A stretch of 9,035 nucleotides of DNA from Cyanobacteriota bacterium (GCA_027482985.1 JAIXVO010000279.1:1-9035), one strand, 5' to 3'; counted from the first letter of the stretch, positions 1 to 6,665 are shown. Numbers and translations: made by a program. Notes: generated by a model not told the origin, from the sequence alone.

Positions 1-719
1 AAGTTGCCAAACCCACCCTTCTTACGTTGCCCGTCCGTGGGGTTTTCCATGACCTGAGCCAGCTTGTTCGCAACTTCAGCATTTTGGGTATCGCCCTGGG
101 CCGCAAATAGCTTTTCTGCCTGCCGAGCATCCGCGATCGCGCCGCGCGTATCTCCCCCTTGTAAGCGTGCCGCCGACCGCCCAATAAACGCCGGAGCAAA
201 ATCGGGTTTGCGCTCAATCACGCGGGTAAAGTTGGTCGCCGCAGACACATAATTTTTCTGACGTTCATCCTCAATCCCCCAGCGGAAAAAGTCTTCCAGC
301 TTCCCGACCGTGGTGGGTAACCCAATCGCCCCCTGGAGATAAGCCCCATCCACGATCGCTCCTTGCAGACTGGCTCCCTGCAAATAGGCACCCCGCAGAT
401 CTGCCCCCGTCAAATTCGCCCCATCCAAGCGGGCTCCCACCAAATTCGCCCCATTAAAGGAAACCCCCACCAAATTCGCGCCGCGCAGATCGGCTCCCTG
501 CAAATTCGCCCGACTGAGGTTAGCCTGCACCAAATTCGCCTGCATGAGGTTGGCTCCAGCCAGATCCACAAACACTAAACCTGCCCGTGTTAACTCGCAT
601 TTGGGACATTGGCGAGTGGAGAGCAATTGGAGAGTGTGATCAATATTTTAGGAAGAACTGGGCAACGGTGTCGCGAGCACAGCGAACATTGCCGCAAACA
701 GGAGCGATCGAGCGTTCAT
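1..719 (-). CDS. Exported pentapeptide-repeat / TPR-like protein, partial, interrupted by an in-frame TAA at codon 24
   Basis: The gene starts at ATG 717-719 behind a strong ribosome site (GGAGGT at about 725-730) and stays in frame to the left edge, 239 codons, so the 3' end is missing. Codons 1-23 read as a short export leader (basic start, then a hydrophobic LLFAAMFAVLA core). Codon 24 is TAA (648-650). The same frame then continues with a CPKC motif (codons 38-41), fifteen consecutive A(N/D)LxG-type pentapeptide repeats (codons about 56-130), and a helical TPR-like part with the motif FTRVIERKPDFAPAFIGRSA (codons about 143-222). Pentapeptide repeats fold as a right-handed quadrilateral beta helix; this leader-repeat-TPR layout is, from memory, common in cyanobacteria, and no biochemical role is known to me. 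The body has no other stop, so either the lesion is recent, the base is a sequence error, or translation restarts (in-frame GTG at 573-575, ATG at 543-545). The family call is firm; whether the gene works is open. Confidence 0.85.
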
Positions 720-823
720 AAAAAGACCTCCGTGAAGGAAACCCAAGGGTGATGTGATGCTATTTAAGCCGATCTTTGCCAGTTTGCACCGCTCTAATTG
801 ACTCTGGCTCTTTGAATAAGAAG

Positions 824-839
824 ACAAAATTAATTTTGT
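824..839. promoter_or_regulatory. Perfect 16-bp palindrome in a divergent promoter gap (possible operator)
   Basis: ACAAAATTAATTTTGT is its own reverse complement, with 8-base arms and no spacer. It lies in the 181-base gap between the pentapeptide gene (minus) and the DUF4864 gene (plus). A plausible -10 box, TAAAAT at 874-879, lies 35 bases downstream, ahead of the plus-strand gene; I see no good -35 for it. The symmetry fits a dimeric regulator site. It has no GC-rich stem or adjoining U tract to suggest a terminator. No specific regulator is recognised. Confidence 0.35.
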
Positions 840-900
840 GTTTCATCTGATCAGTAGTTTTGCGCAATCTGTGTAAAATATCGATGAAGACGAGGTCGAT

Positions 901-1308
901 ATGGCGGAAAGCTTCAATATATTTCGTGAACCGAGTGAGCTTATGAATCTGACCGCAATGGATCGTCAAATGATTCGATCGGTAATTGAGCAACAGCTGC
1001 TTGCCTTTCAGCAAGATGACGCTACCGCAGCATTTGCTTTTGCCAGTGAGGATGTTCAGGCAAAATTTGTGCAGGCTAAGCATTTTCTGGACATGGTGAA
1101 ATTGGCCTATCCAGCAGTTTATCGGCCTCGCGCGGTGTTGTTCGAGACGCTGGCGGATGACCATGCGCCGATTCAGGAAGTCCTGTTGCTAGCACCGAAT
1201 GGTGACTTAGTCAAAGCGATTTATTTAATGCATCGGCAATCGGCTGGCACCTGGCTGATTGATGGGTGTTTACTGGAATCCAATGAAAGTTTAGACCTGG
1301 CAATGTAG
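901..1308 (+). CDS. DUF4864 domain-containing protein
   Basis: A 135-residue soluble protein with no signal peptide or membrane segment. The region from about residue 24 to 125 matches my memory of DUF4864: an N-terminal helix (IRSVIEQQLLAFQQDDA), then AFAFAS, then YPAVYRPRAVLFE, then a C-terminal sheet with YLMHRQSAGTWLIDGCLL. This resembles the cystatin/NTF2-like folds, but function is unknown and no catalytic residues are evident. The 901 start has GAGGT at 892-896, rather close to the ATG. Homologs as I recall them begin nearer the in-frame ATG at 943 (MNLTAMDRQMIR), so the true start could be there. It is the first gene of a likely three-gene unit, 57 bases ahead of the Trp-rich gene. 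Confidence 0.85.
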   Translation: MAESFNIFREPSELMNLTAMDRQMIRSVIEQQLLAFQQDDATAAFAFASEDVQAKFVQAKHFLDMVKLAYPAVYRPRAVLFETLADDHAPIQEVLLLAPNGDLVKAIYLMHRQSAGTWLIDGCLLESNESLDLAM

Positions 1309-1365
1309 CCAGATGACGCGGTAATCTGGAACAATCGATAATTCAGGGGGCGATCGCACCACGGT

Positions 1366-1590
1366 ATGCAGCGGAAACAAAAGTATCCCCATCTGGTGGG
1401 CTCCAAGTGGACGGCCCAGAAGCAGGTCGATGGCTGGCGGCATTTTCAGGTTGTAAACCGTCAGAATCAGGGGCAATGGGTGTTTGCTGAAGTCGTTGCG
1501 GCTTGTGATCCAGCAGTGCGCTTTTGGGTGAATGCCAAGCAGCTGAAAGATCGGGCGCTGTGGCAAGCGGGTTGGCAGTCTCTACAATAG
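1366..1590 (+). CDS. TIGR02450 family Trp-rich protein
   Basis: A 74-residue protein with five tryptophans (W15, W24, W38, W54, W61) plus W66 and W70 near the C terminus. It contains the family pattern HLVGSKWTA, GWRHFQVV, GQWVFAEVVAACD and RFWV. This matches the small Trp-rich TIGR02450 family, shared by cyanobacteria and some proteobacteria and without an assigned function. It has no membrane segment or signal. The start at 1366 fits the usual N terminus (MxRKxKxPHL), but the nearest purine-rich tract (GGGGG at 1346-1350) is too distant to be a normal ribosome site. The gene lies between the DUF4864 gene and the HD gene on the same strand, with short gaps, so co-transcription is likely. Confidence 0.88.
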   Translation: MQRKQKYPHLVGSKWTAQKQVDGWRHFQVVNRQNQGQWVFAEVVAACDPAVRFWVNAKQLKDRALWQAGWQSLQ

Positions 1591-1623
1591 AGAAATACTG
1601 CGATCGTGGATTCACTAACTTCT

Positions 1624-2454
1624 ATGTTCAATGCCACCGAGCTTTTGATTAACGCCTTTGTGCAGCAACTGAAGGCGGGTTATCGCAAAACTTACGGCAA
1701 CCTCAAATGTGATTACGCCGATATCATCGCCTGGGCCGGCGGCATGGCGCTGGAAAATATCGCCAATAGCGATGCGCTTTACCATGATGTCGAACACACG
1801 ATTTTAGTCACGCTCGTTGGGCAGGAAGTGTTGCGAGGTCGCCACATTCGGGAAGGGGGTGTCTCTCCAGAAGACTGGTTGCACTTCATGATTTCCCTCA
1901 TTTGTCATGACATTGGCTACGTGCGGGGGGTCTGTCGGCAAGATCAGGGCAATCTCTGCGCCACAGGGTTGAATCACACGCTGATTGAACTGCCTTCTGG
2001 CGCAACGGATGCCGCCCTCACCGCCTATCACGTCGATCGCGGCAAACTCTTCATTGACGAACGCTTTGGCGGTCACAAACTGCTCGACACCCAAACCATT
2101 AAACTCAACATTGAACTCACCCGCTTCCCAGTGCCCTCCATCGAAGACCATCAAGACACGCGCAACTATCCTGGTCTTGTCCGCGCCTCTGACCTGATTG
2201 GGCAATTGAGCGACCCCCGTTATCTCAAAAAAATTACTGCACTGTTTTATGAATTTGCCGAAACGGGGGTCAATAAAATCCTGGGCTACCAAACGCCCGG
2301 CGATCTGCGGCAAAACTATCCCCAGTTCTACTGGAAAAGCGCCTACCCCTACATCCAGGATGCGCTCGGCTACCTCACCCTGACCCAACAGGGACAACAA
2401 ATTACCGCCAACCTCTATGCCAACGTCTTTCGCGTCGAGCATGAGGAGCGCTAA
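1624..2454 (+). CDS. HD domain metalloprotein (Npun_R2479-like)
   Basis: A 276-residue HD-superfamily protein. Metal-binding candidates are H54 and H58 (YHDVEHT), the H95-D96 doublet (CHDIGY) and D190 (RASDLIGQL). HD proteins are metal-dependent phosphohydrolases acting on nucleotides or phosphodiesters; the substrate of this cyanobacterial branch is not known to me. Conserved stretches include LRGRHIREGGVS, YHVDRGKLF, ELTRFPVP, LSDPRYLKKI and LYANVF near the C terminus. I place the start at ATG 1624 because remembered homologs begin with the equivalent of MFxATELLINAFVQQL. A GTG at 1606 would add six residues, and neither start has a clear ribosome site. It ends the three-gene unit and converges on aat across a 37-base gap with no hairpin that I can see. 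Confidence 0.88.
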   Translation: MFNATELLINAFVQQLKAGYRKTYGNLKCDYADIIAWAGGMALENIANSDALYHDVEHTILVTLVGQEVLRGRHIREGGVSPEDWLHFMISLICHDIGYVRGVCRQDQGNLCATGLNHTLIELPSGATDAALTAYHVDRGKLFIDERFGGHKLLDTQTIKLNIELTRFPVPSIEDHQDTRNYPGLVRASDLIGQLSDPRYLKKITALFYEFAETGVNKILGYQTPGDLRQNYPQFYWKSAYPYIQDALGYLTLTQQGQQITANLYANVFRVEHEER

Positions 2455-2491
2455 GCGCAAACGTGTCCTTGCCCTCTACCTTCTACCCTCT

Positions 2492-3076
2492 CTACAGTGA
2501 GCAGCGCCGTTGTAAGGCGACTCGCAGCAAGTCTTGATAATGTTCGTTGCGAATAATGTAAGCGCCGAAGCGTTCCAGGTGGGGATTCATCATTTGGGCA
2601 TCGAATAACACGAATTGGCGATCGCGCAACCGTTCCACCAACTTGACCATGGCCACTTTCGAGCCATCAGGAATCCGAAAAAACATCGACTCGCCAATAA
2701 ACGCCCCACCGATCACCAACCCCAAAATCCCCCCGGCCAGTTGATCATCCTGCCAGGTTTCAAAGCTGTGCGCCCAACCCGCAGCATGCAACGCGCTGTA
2801 AATCTCTTGCAATTCTGCCGAGATCCAGGTGGTTTCGCGATCGGCACAGCCCGCCACCACTTCCGCAAAGGCGCGATTCACCGTCACCTCAAACCGATTC
2901 TGGTTCAACACCCGCCGCAGCGACTTGGGATAGCGAAAGCGATCGTCCAGCGGAATTAACGTGCGTTGCTTGCTGGAATACCAACCCAACTCCTGCCCCG
3001 TCTCATCCGCCATCAGGAAATAGCCCTGCGCGTAACCTTCGACAATGGATTGCACATCTAACCGTTGCCTAACCAC
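2492..3076 (-). CDS. aat: Leucyl/phenylalanyl-tRNA--protein transferase
   Basis: A 194-residue cytoplasmic enzyme that transfers Leu or Phe from aminoacyl-tRNA to proteins with N-terminal Lys or Arg, creating a destabilising N terminus recognised by ClpS for ClpAP degradation. The family signature is clear: W32Y in place of WW(S), WAHSFETW (101-108), GGAFIGESMF (123-132), then DAQMMNPHLERFGA (159-172). It is shorter than the E. coli enzyme (about 234 residues) because the N-terminal part is reduced, which I believe is usual in cyanobacteria. The start is GTG (3074-3076), preceded by GAGGGG with an 8-base gap; no better ATG lies upstream. The gene is divergent from the hypothetical gene to its right. 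Confidence 0.95.
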   Translation of the reverse strand: MVRQRLDVQSIVEGYAQGYFLMADETGQELGWYSSKQRTLIPLDDRFRYPKSLRRVLNQNRFEVTVNRAFAEVVAGCADRETTWISAELQEIYSALHAAGWAHSFETWQDDQLAGGILGLVIGGAFIGESMFFRIPDGSKVAMVKLVERLRDRQFVLFDAQMMNPHLERFGAYIIRNEHYQDLLRVALQRRCSL

Positions 3077-3112
3077 TGCGATCGCCCCTCAACATGCCCA
3101 AAGTTGTTACCG

Positions 3113-3141
3113 ATGCTAACGAAGTCCAGGTTTTTGCTCAA
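3113..3141 (-). promoter_or_regulatory. Candidate sigma-70-type promoter for aat
   Basis: Read on the minus strand, TTGAGC (3136-3141) and TAGCAT (3113-3118) are separated by exactly 17 bases. Each matches four of six consensus positions. Transcription would begin near 3106, about 30 bases before the aat GTG. The site would sit inside the neighbouring gene if that gene began at 3094, which is one reason to favour its later start. The match is modest and unproven. Confidence 0.3.
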
Positions 3142-3198
3142 ACCGCTGACCCTGCATGGCAGACTAGCAAGAAGACTGCACTTTGGAAAGATCCAGTA

Positions 3199-3528
3199 AT
3201 GGTAGAGCCAATTCCCAATATCGTCTTACCACCTGCCCAAAATCCCCAACAGGAAGGGATTTGGTTGGAACAGGCATTGTTGAACTGGTTAAATCAAGAA
3301 TTTCCGCCCGAACAGGTCAACACCCAAATTGCCCACCGCGCCGCCCAAATTTTTGTGCGTCAACGCATGGAAGACGAAAACGACCTGATTTCCCTCGTCA
3401 TGGCGATCGTCACCGAAATGGAAGCCTTCGATTTTTCTAATAGTTTCTACGGCCAATTCGCGATCGCCAATGCCGTCAGCGATCTCCTCCTCGATAGTTT
3501 GGGCATCGATCGCTGCTGTGGTCAATAG
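3199..3528 (+). CDS. Conserved hypothetical protein, probably cyanobacterial
   Basis: A 109-residue acidic, mostly helical soluble protein with no signal or membrane segment and no motif I can tie to a function. Visible features are an N-terminal IPNIVLPPA segment, a central VRQRMEDENDL, an EMEAFDFSNSFYGQFAIANA stretch and a C terminus with paired cysteines (DRCCGQ). I choose ATG 3199 because GGAAAG (3185-3190) lies 8 bases upstream. An in-frame ATG at 3094 would add 35 residues, but it has no ribosome site and lies only 17 bases from the divergent aat start. I recognise it only loosely, as a short protein found next to other housekeeping genes in cyanobacteria. Confidence 0.75.
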   Translation: MVEPIPNIVLPPAQNPQQEGIWLEQALLNWLNQEFPPEQVNTQIAHRAAQIFVRQRMEDENDLISLVMAIVTEMEAFDFSNSFYGQFAIANAVSDLLLDSLGIDRCCGQ

Positions 3529-3574
3529 ACGCGGCTCCAGAAGGTGGAGGTTGGCCTAATCCGATCCCCAAACC

Positions 3575-3598
3575 GAGACGTGCCAGCGGCACCGTCTC
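3575..3598 (+). terminator. Hairpin after the hypothetical gene (possible terminator)
   Basis: GAGACGTGCC (3575-3584) pairs with GGCACCGTCTC (3588-3598) across an AGC loop, giving a ten-pair GC-rich stem with one bulged C. It starts 47 bases after the stop at 3528 and is followed by a pyrimidine-rich tract rather than a clean T run, so termination strength is uncertain. Confidence 0.4.
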
Positions 3599-3693
3599 TA
3601 CCCAATCCTCTTCTTTTCCCTCCCTTTCCCTCCCGCATCCCCCCCAACAATTCAATTAAGATAGTCAAACAACCTCATTCCCATTGACACTCC

Positions 3694-4995
3694 ATGACGG
3701 CTACCCTGTTCAAGTCTGCTTCTCCTCGGTTGAATGCGCCCACCGTGCATCGCCTCAGCAACGGATTGACGATTATCGCCGAGCAAATGCCGATCGCCGC
3801 CGTGAACCTCAATATCTGGTTGAATGTGGGGTCTGCGATCGAAACCGATGACATCAATGGCATGGCGCACTTCCTGGAACATATGGTGTTCAAAGGCACC
3901 CCCACCTTGCAAAGTGGTGAATTTGAACAACGGATTGAACAACGGGGAGCCGTCACCAACGCTGCCACCAGCCAGGATTACACCCACTACTACATCACCA
4001 CAGCCCCGAAAGACTTCGCGGAACTGGCTCCGTTACAAGTGGAAGTGGTGCTGAATCCGTCTATCCCCGATGCAGGGTTTGAGCGGGAACGGCACGTTGT
4101 CTTAGAAGAAATTCGCCGCTCCTACGATAACCCCCGCCGCCGCACCTATCAGCACTCCACCGAAATCACCTTCGAGCACCTGCCCTACCGCCGCCAGGTG
4201 CTTGGTCCCGCCAGCGTGATCGAACACCTCACCCCCCAACAAATGCGGGACTTTCACGCCCACTGGTATCAACCGCAGGCAATGACAGCCGCCGTGGTGG
4301 GCAATCTGCCTGTCGAAGAACTGATTCAGATTGTGGAACAAAGTTTTCAGCAGTCCGCTACCAGTCGGCCACCATCCACTGATGCAGCGACTCCCGGTTC
4401 CTTGCCTAGCTTCATCCCGGAACCTGCCTTTACTGACATTGTGCGGCGGGATGTGGTGGATGACACCTTGAAGCAGGCGCGGTTAGTTATGACCTGGCGT
4501 GTTCCCGGCTTAAACGATTTGGCGCAAACCTACGCCCTCGATGTCCTGTCCTCGGTGTTGGGACGGGGGCGCACTTCCCGCTTGGTGCGAGAGTTGCGAG
4601 AAGAACGGGGGCTGGTGTCCAGCATTTCCGCCAGCAACATGACCTATCAGCAGCAGGGTGCCTTCTATATCTCCGCCCAACTGCCCGAAGAAAATTTGCC
4701 CATCGTGGAACAGGCGATCGCGGATCACATCCGCCGGCTGCAAACTGACTTGATCACCGAACTCGAACTCGCCAAAGTCCGCACTCGTACCACCAGCCAT
4801 TTCGTTTTTGGGAATGAAACCCCCAGCGATCGCGCCGGACTGTACGGCTACTACCATTCCCTCCTGGGCGACCTCAACCCCGCCATCTACTATCCAGAGG
4901 CGATCCATGCCCTCACCGTAGAAGCCATTCGCACCGCTGCCCAAACCTATCTGTCGCCCACCGCTTATGGCGTGGTCACCATTCGACCGCAGTAA
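3694..4995 (+). CDS. M16 family zinc metallopeptidase (processing-protease-like)
   Basis: A 433-residue peptidase of the pitrilysin/mitochondrial-processing-peptidase family. The inverted zinc motif HxxEH is intact as H59-F-L-E62-H63, inside MAHFLEHMVFKGT, and the third ligand is E139 (or E138) in HVVLEEIRR, at the family's usual spacing of about 76. The second half carries the non-catalytic M16 repeat, with GRGRTSRLVRELREERGLV (about residues 289-307) and GAFYISAQLPE. These enzymes cleave peptides or signal/transit sequences inside a two-domain clam. Length is normal for the short single-subunit form, with no signal peptide evident. The ATG at 3694 has no ribosome site; a lone -10-like TAAGAT lies at 3657-3662. 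A serpin gene follows 135 bases downstream. Often in cyanobacteria two M16 genes are adjacent; here there is only one. Confidence 0.93.
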   Translation: MTATLFKSASPRLNAPTVHRLSNGLTIIAEQMPIAAVNLNIWLNVGSAIETDDINGMAHFLEHMVFKGTPTLQSGEFEQRIEQRGAVTNAATSQDYTHYYITTAPKDFAELAPLQVEVVLNPSIPDAGFERERHVVLEEIRRSYDNPRRRTYQHSTEITFEHLPYRRQVLGPASVIEHLTPQQMRDFHAHWYQPQAMTAAVVGNLPVEELIQIVEQSFQQSATSRPPSTDAATPGSLPSFIPEPAFTDIVRRDVVDDTLKQARLVMTWRVPGLNDLAQTYALDVLSSVLGRGRTSRLVRELREERGLVSSISASNMTYQQQGAFYISAQLPEENLPIVEQAIADHIRRLQTDLITELELAKVRTRTTSHFVFGNETPSDRAGLYGYYHSLLGDLNPAIYYPEAIHALTVEAIRTAAQTYLSPTAYGVVTIRPQ

Positions 4996-5130
4996 GCAGC
5001 AAGGCGCAACCTGATTTCCTGACCGCCAGTCGGTTGCGATTCCGGTAACGATCGCCGCCCCGCTTCCTGAGCATGGCAAGCTGAGGGTGTAGAGCATTGT
5101 TATTGAACTGACTCACAGGGGGGGAGCGCC

Positions 5131-6456
5131 ATGATGGAACGTAAGGGCTGGTTGAAGTTGGGCACACTGGCAGCAAGTAGCCTATTGGTGTTGGGGTTAG
5201 GGGGCTGGATGCGGCTGGCGCAGATGATGCCACCGGATGCCAATGCGGCCACCCCGAAAGCTCAACCTCGACCTGCCCAAACCCAACCGCGCCGTGAGGC
5301 TCCGATCCAAATGACCCAGCGTCCCACCTCTGTGAATCCGCAATTAGTCAGTGCCAACACGCGCTTTGGCTTTAAGCTGTTTGCAGCGGTCACCAATCAG
5401 CAGAGTAATCGGAATGTGTTTGTGTCACCGTCGAGTGTGGCGATCGCGCTGGCAATGGTCTACAACGGGGCAAATGGCGAAACCCAGGCGGCAATGGCAC
5501 GGACGCTAGAAATTCAGGGCATGAGTTTAGCTAGCTTGAATCAGGCCAACGCCGATTTGAAAGCGCTCCTGGAAAATCCCGATCCGAAAGTGCAACTGGC
5601 GATCGCCAATTCCGTTTGGGCGCGCCAGGGTGTTCCCTTCAAAGCCGACTTTATCCAGCGCAACCAGCAGTTTTATCAGGCCAAACTGAGCGAACTGGAT
5701 TTTGGCGATCCTCGGACGGTGGCGACGATCAACAATTGGGTCAGTCAAAACACGCGCGGCAAGATCAATCAAATCATCAACCAACTCACCCGCGATGATG
5801 TCATGGTGCTGATCAACGCCATTTACTTCAAAGGCGATTGGAGTCGGCAATTCGACAAACAAAATACGAAAACCGAACCCTTTTATCGGGCGAATGGCAC
5901 GCCCAAAAATCACCCGCTGATGGCGCAACAGGGCGAATATCGTTACTTTGACAATCCCCAGTTGCAAGGGGTGATGTTGCCCTATGGCGATCGCCGTCGC
6001 ATGAGTATGGTCATCTTGCTGCCGAAGCAAAACTCCAGCTTGGCGGAACTACAACGCAACCTGACTGCCGACAACTGGGAACAATGGATGACCCAATTCC
6101 GCACTCAGCAAGGCTCGATTCAAATCCCCCGGTTCAAGCTGGAATACGATGTCGAACTCGTTCCCATCCTCTCTCAACTGGGCATGGGGAACGCCTTTGG
6201 CGGGCAGGCAAATTTCTCCGGCATTAGCCAGATTCCCACTGAAATCAGCGAAGTTAAGCACAAAACTTTCGTGGAGGTGAATGAAGAAGGTACGGAAGCC
6301 GCCGCTGTCACCTCGATTGGGATTCGCGCCACGGCTGCCATGCCCACCGCTGCCCCCTTCCAAATGAAGGTCGATCGCCCCTTCTTCTGCGCCATCCGCG
6401 ATAACCAGACTGGATCAATTCTGTTTATGGGCGCGATCGTTGATCCCAAAAGTTAA
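5131..6456 (+). CDS. Serpin family protein, exported or membrane-anchored
   Basis: A 441-residue serpin, a suicide inhibitor fold that traps serine or cysteine peptidases. Residues 1-40 look like a signal peptide or anchor (MERKGW, then hydrophobic 11-27; a possible cut after ANA at 37-39), followed by a Pro/Gln/Arg-rich linker to about 66. The serpin core includes NVFVSPSSVAIALAMVYNGA (95-114), LINAIYFKGDW (227-237), the hinge VEVNEEGTEAAAVT (381-394) and the C-terminal RPFFCAIRD...GSILFMGAIVDP. The hinge has small residues from P12 to P9 and Thr at P14, as in inhibitory serpins. Counting from P15 = G387 puts P1-P1' at T401-A402. The reactive loop is about five residues longer than in alpha-1-antitrypsin. 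The ATG (5131 or 5134) follows a G-rich ribosome site. It lies downstream of an M16 peptidase, though serpins do not normally inhibit metallopeptidases. Confidence 0.95.
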   Translation: MMERKGWLKLGTLAASSLLVLGLGGWMRLAQMMPPDANAATPKAQPRPAQTQPRREAPIQMTQRPTSVNPQLVSANTRFGFKLFAAVTNQQSNRNVFVSPSSVAIALAMVYNGANGETQAAMARTLEIQGMSLASLNQANADLKALLENPDPKVQLAIANSVWARQGVPFKADFIQRNQQFYQAKLSELDFGDPRTVATINNWVSQNTRGKINQIINQLTRDDVMVLINAIYFKGDWSRQFDKQNTKTEPFYRANGTPKNHPLMAQQGEYRYFDNPQLQGVMLPYGDRRRMSMVILLPKQNSSLAELQRNLTADNWEQWMTQFRTQQGSIQIPRFKLEYDVELVPILSQLGMGNAFGGQANFSGISQIPTEISEVKHKTFVEVNEEGTEAAAVTSIGIRATAAMPTAAPFQMKVDRPFFCAIRDNQTGSILFMGAIVDPKS

Positions 6457-6469
6457 AACTAAGGCCTAT

Positions 6470-6507
6470 GGCAAAAATATACCCCTACGCAGGGGTATAT
6501 TTTTGCC
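6470..6507. terminator. Perfect 17-bp-arm hairpin, likely bidirectional intrinsic terminator
   Basis: GGCAAAAATATACCCCT (6470-6486) is exactly reverse-complementary to 6491-6507 around an ACGC loop. It begins 14 bases after the serpin stop. The stem has a CCCCT/AGGGG core and an A tract on one side with TATATTTTT on the other, so it could act in both directions. Outside it, CTAAGGCCTAT (6459-6469) and ATAGCCTAAG (6513-6522) extend the symmetry imperfectly. Confidence 0.8.
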
Positions 6508-6516
6508 GAGAAATAG

Positions 6517-6621
6517 CCTAAGTGTTCTGACCGCGCGATATTTTCTACCACTCCTGTTGTCATCCTGATTCGGCTGAGTTTCCTTGAAATAAGAACTATA
6601 GCTTTGGTCAGAACACTTAGG
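6517..6621. repeat. 105-bp segment bounded by perfect 16-bp inverted repeats (MITE-like or regulatory)
   Basis: CCTAAGTGTTCTGACC (6517-6532) and its exact reverse complement (6606-6621) bound 73 bases with no open reading frame worth calling. The size and terminal symmetry fit a miniature inverted-repeat element, but I see no target-site duplication at the ends (left flank ends AAATAG, right flank begins ACAAGT). The left repeat overlaps the outer symmetry of the neighbouring terminator. The core GTGTTCTGAC appears again in direct orientation at 6656-6665. I do not recognise a parent insertion sequence. Confidence 0.5.
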
Positions 6622-6655
6622 ACAAGTCGGGTCGGCAAGAGCCAATGCTGGGTAG

Positions 6656-6665
6656 GTGTTCTGAC
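6656..6665 (+). repeat. Third copy of the GTGTTCTGAC repeat core
   Basis: This 10-mer matches 6522-6531 exactly and is the reverse complement of 6607-6616. It lies outside the 105-bp segment, 97 bases upstream of the pseudokinase start and 32 bases ahead of a -10-like TATAGA (6697-6702). It may be a remnant of another element end or one of several binding sites. The rest of the gap (6622-6761) shows nothing else I can support. Confidence 0.4.

Noticed and set aside
363..578. Plus-strand frame of repeating Q-I-R/G-S-L-Q units
   Set aside because: It is the exact antisense of the pentapeptide repeats, which have the leader, ribosome site and family pattern on the minus strand.
798..803. TTGACT as a -35 box for the DUF4864 gene
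   Set aside because: No acceptable -10 lies 16-18 bases downstream; the nearest -10-like box (874-879) is far too distant.
760..1164. 134-codon minus-strand open frame across the DUF4864 start and the upstream gap
   Set aside because: No ribosome site or known motif; it overlaps a well-supported plus-strand gene and the divergent promoter gap.
1804..2460. 218-codon minus-strand open frame
   Set aside because: It lies antisense to the HD metalloprotein, has no recognisable motif, and the plus-strand frame carries the conserved metal-binding residues.
5005..5038. Hairpin CGCAACC...GGTTGCG after the M16 peptidase
   Set aside because: The arms are only 7 bases with a 20-base loop and no T run, so I do not call it a terminator.
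4510..5097. 195-codon minus-strand open frame
   Set aside because: It is antisense to the C-terminal half of the M16 peptidase; Gly-rich with no family match, as expected of a shadow frame.
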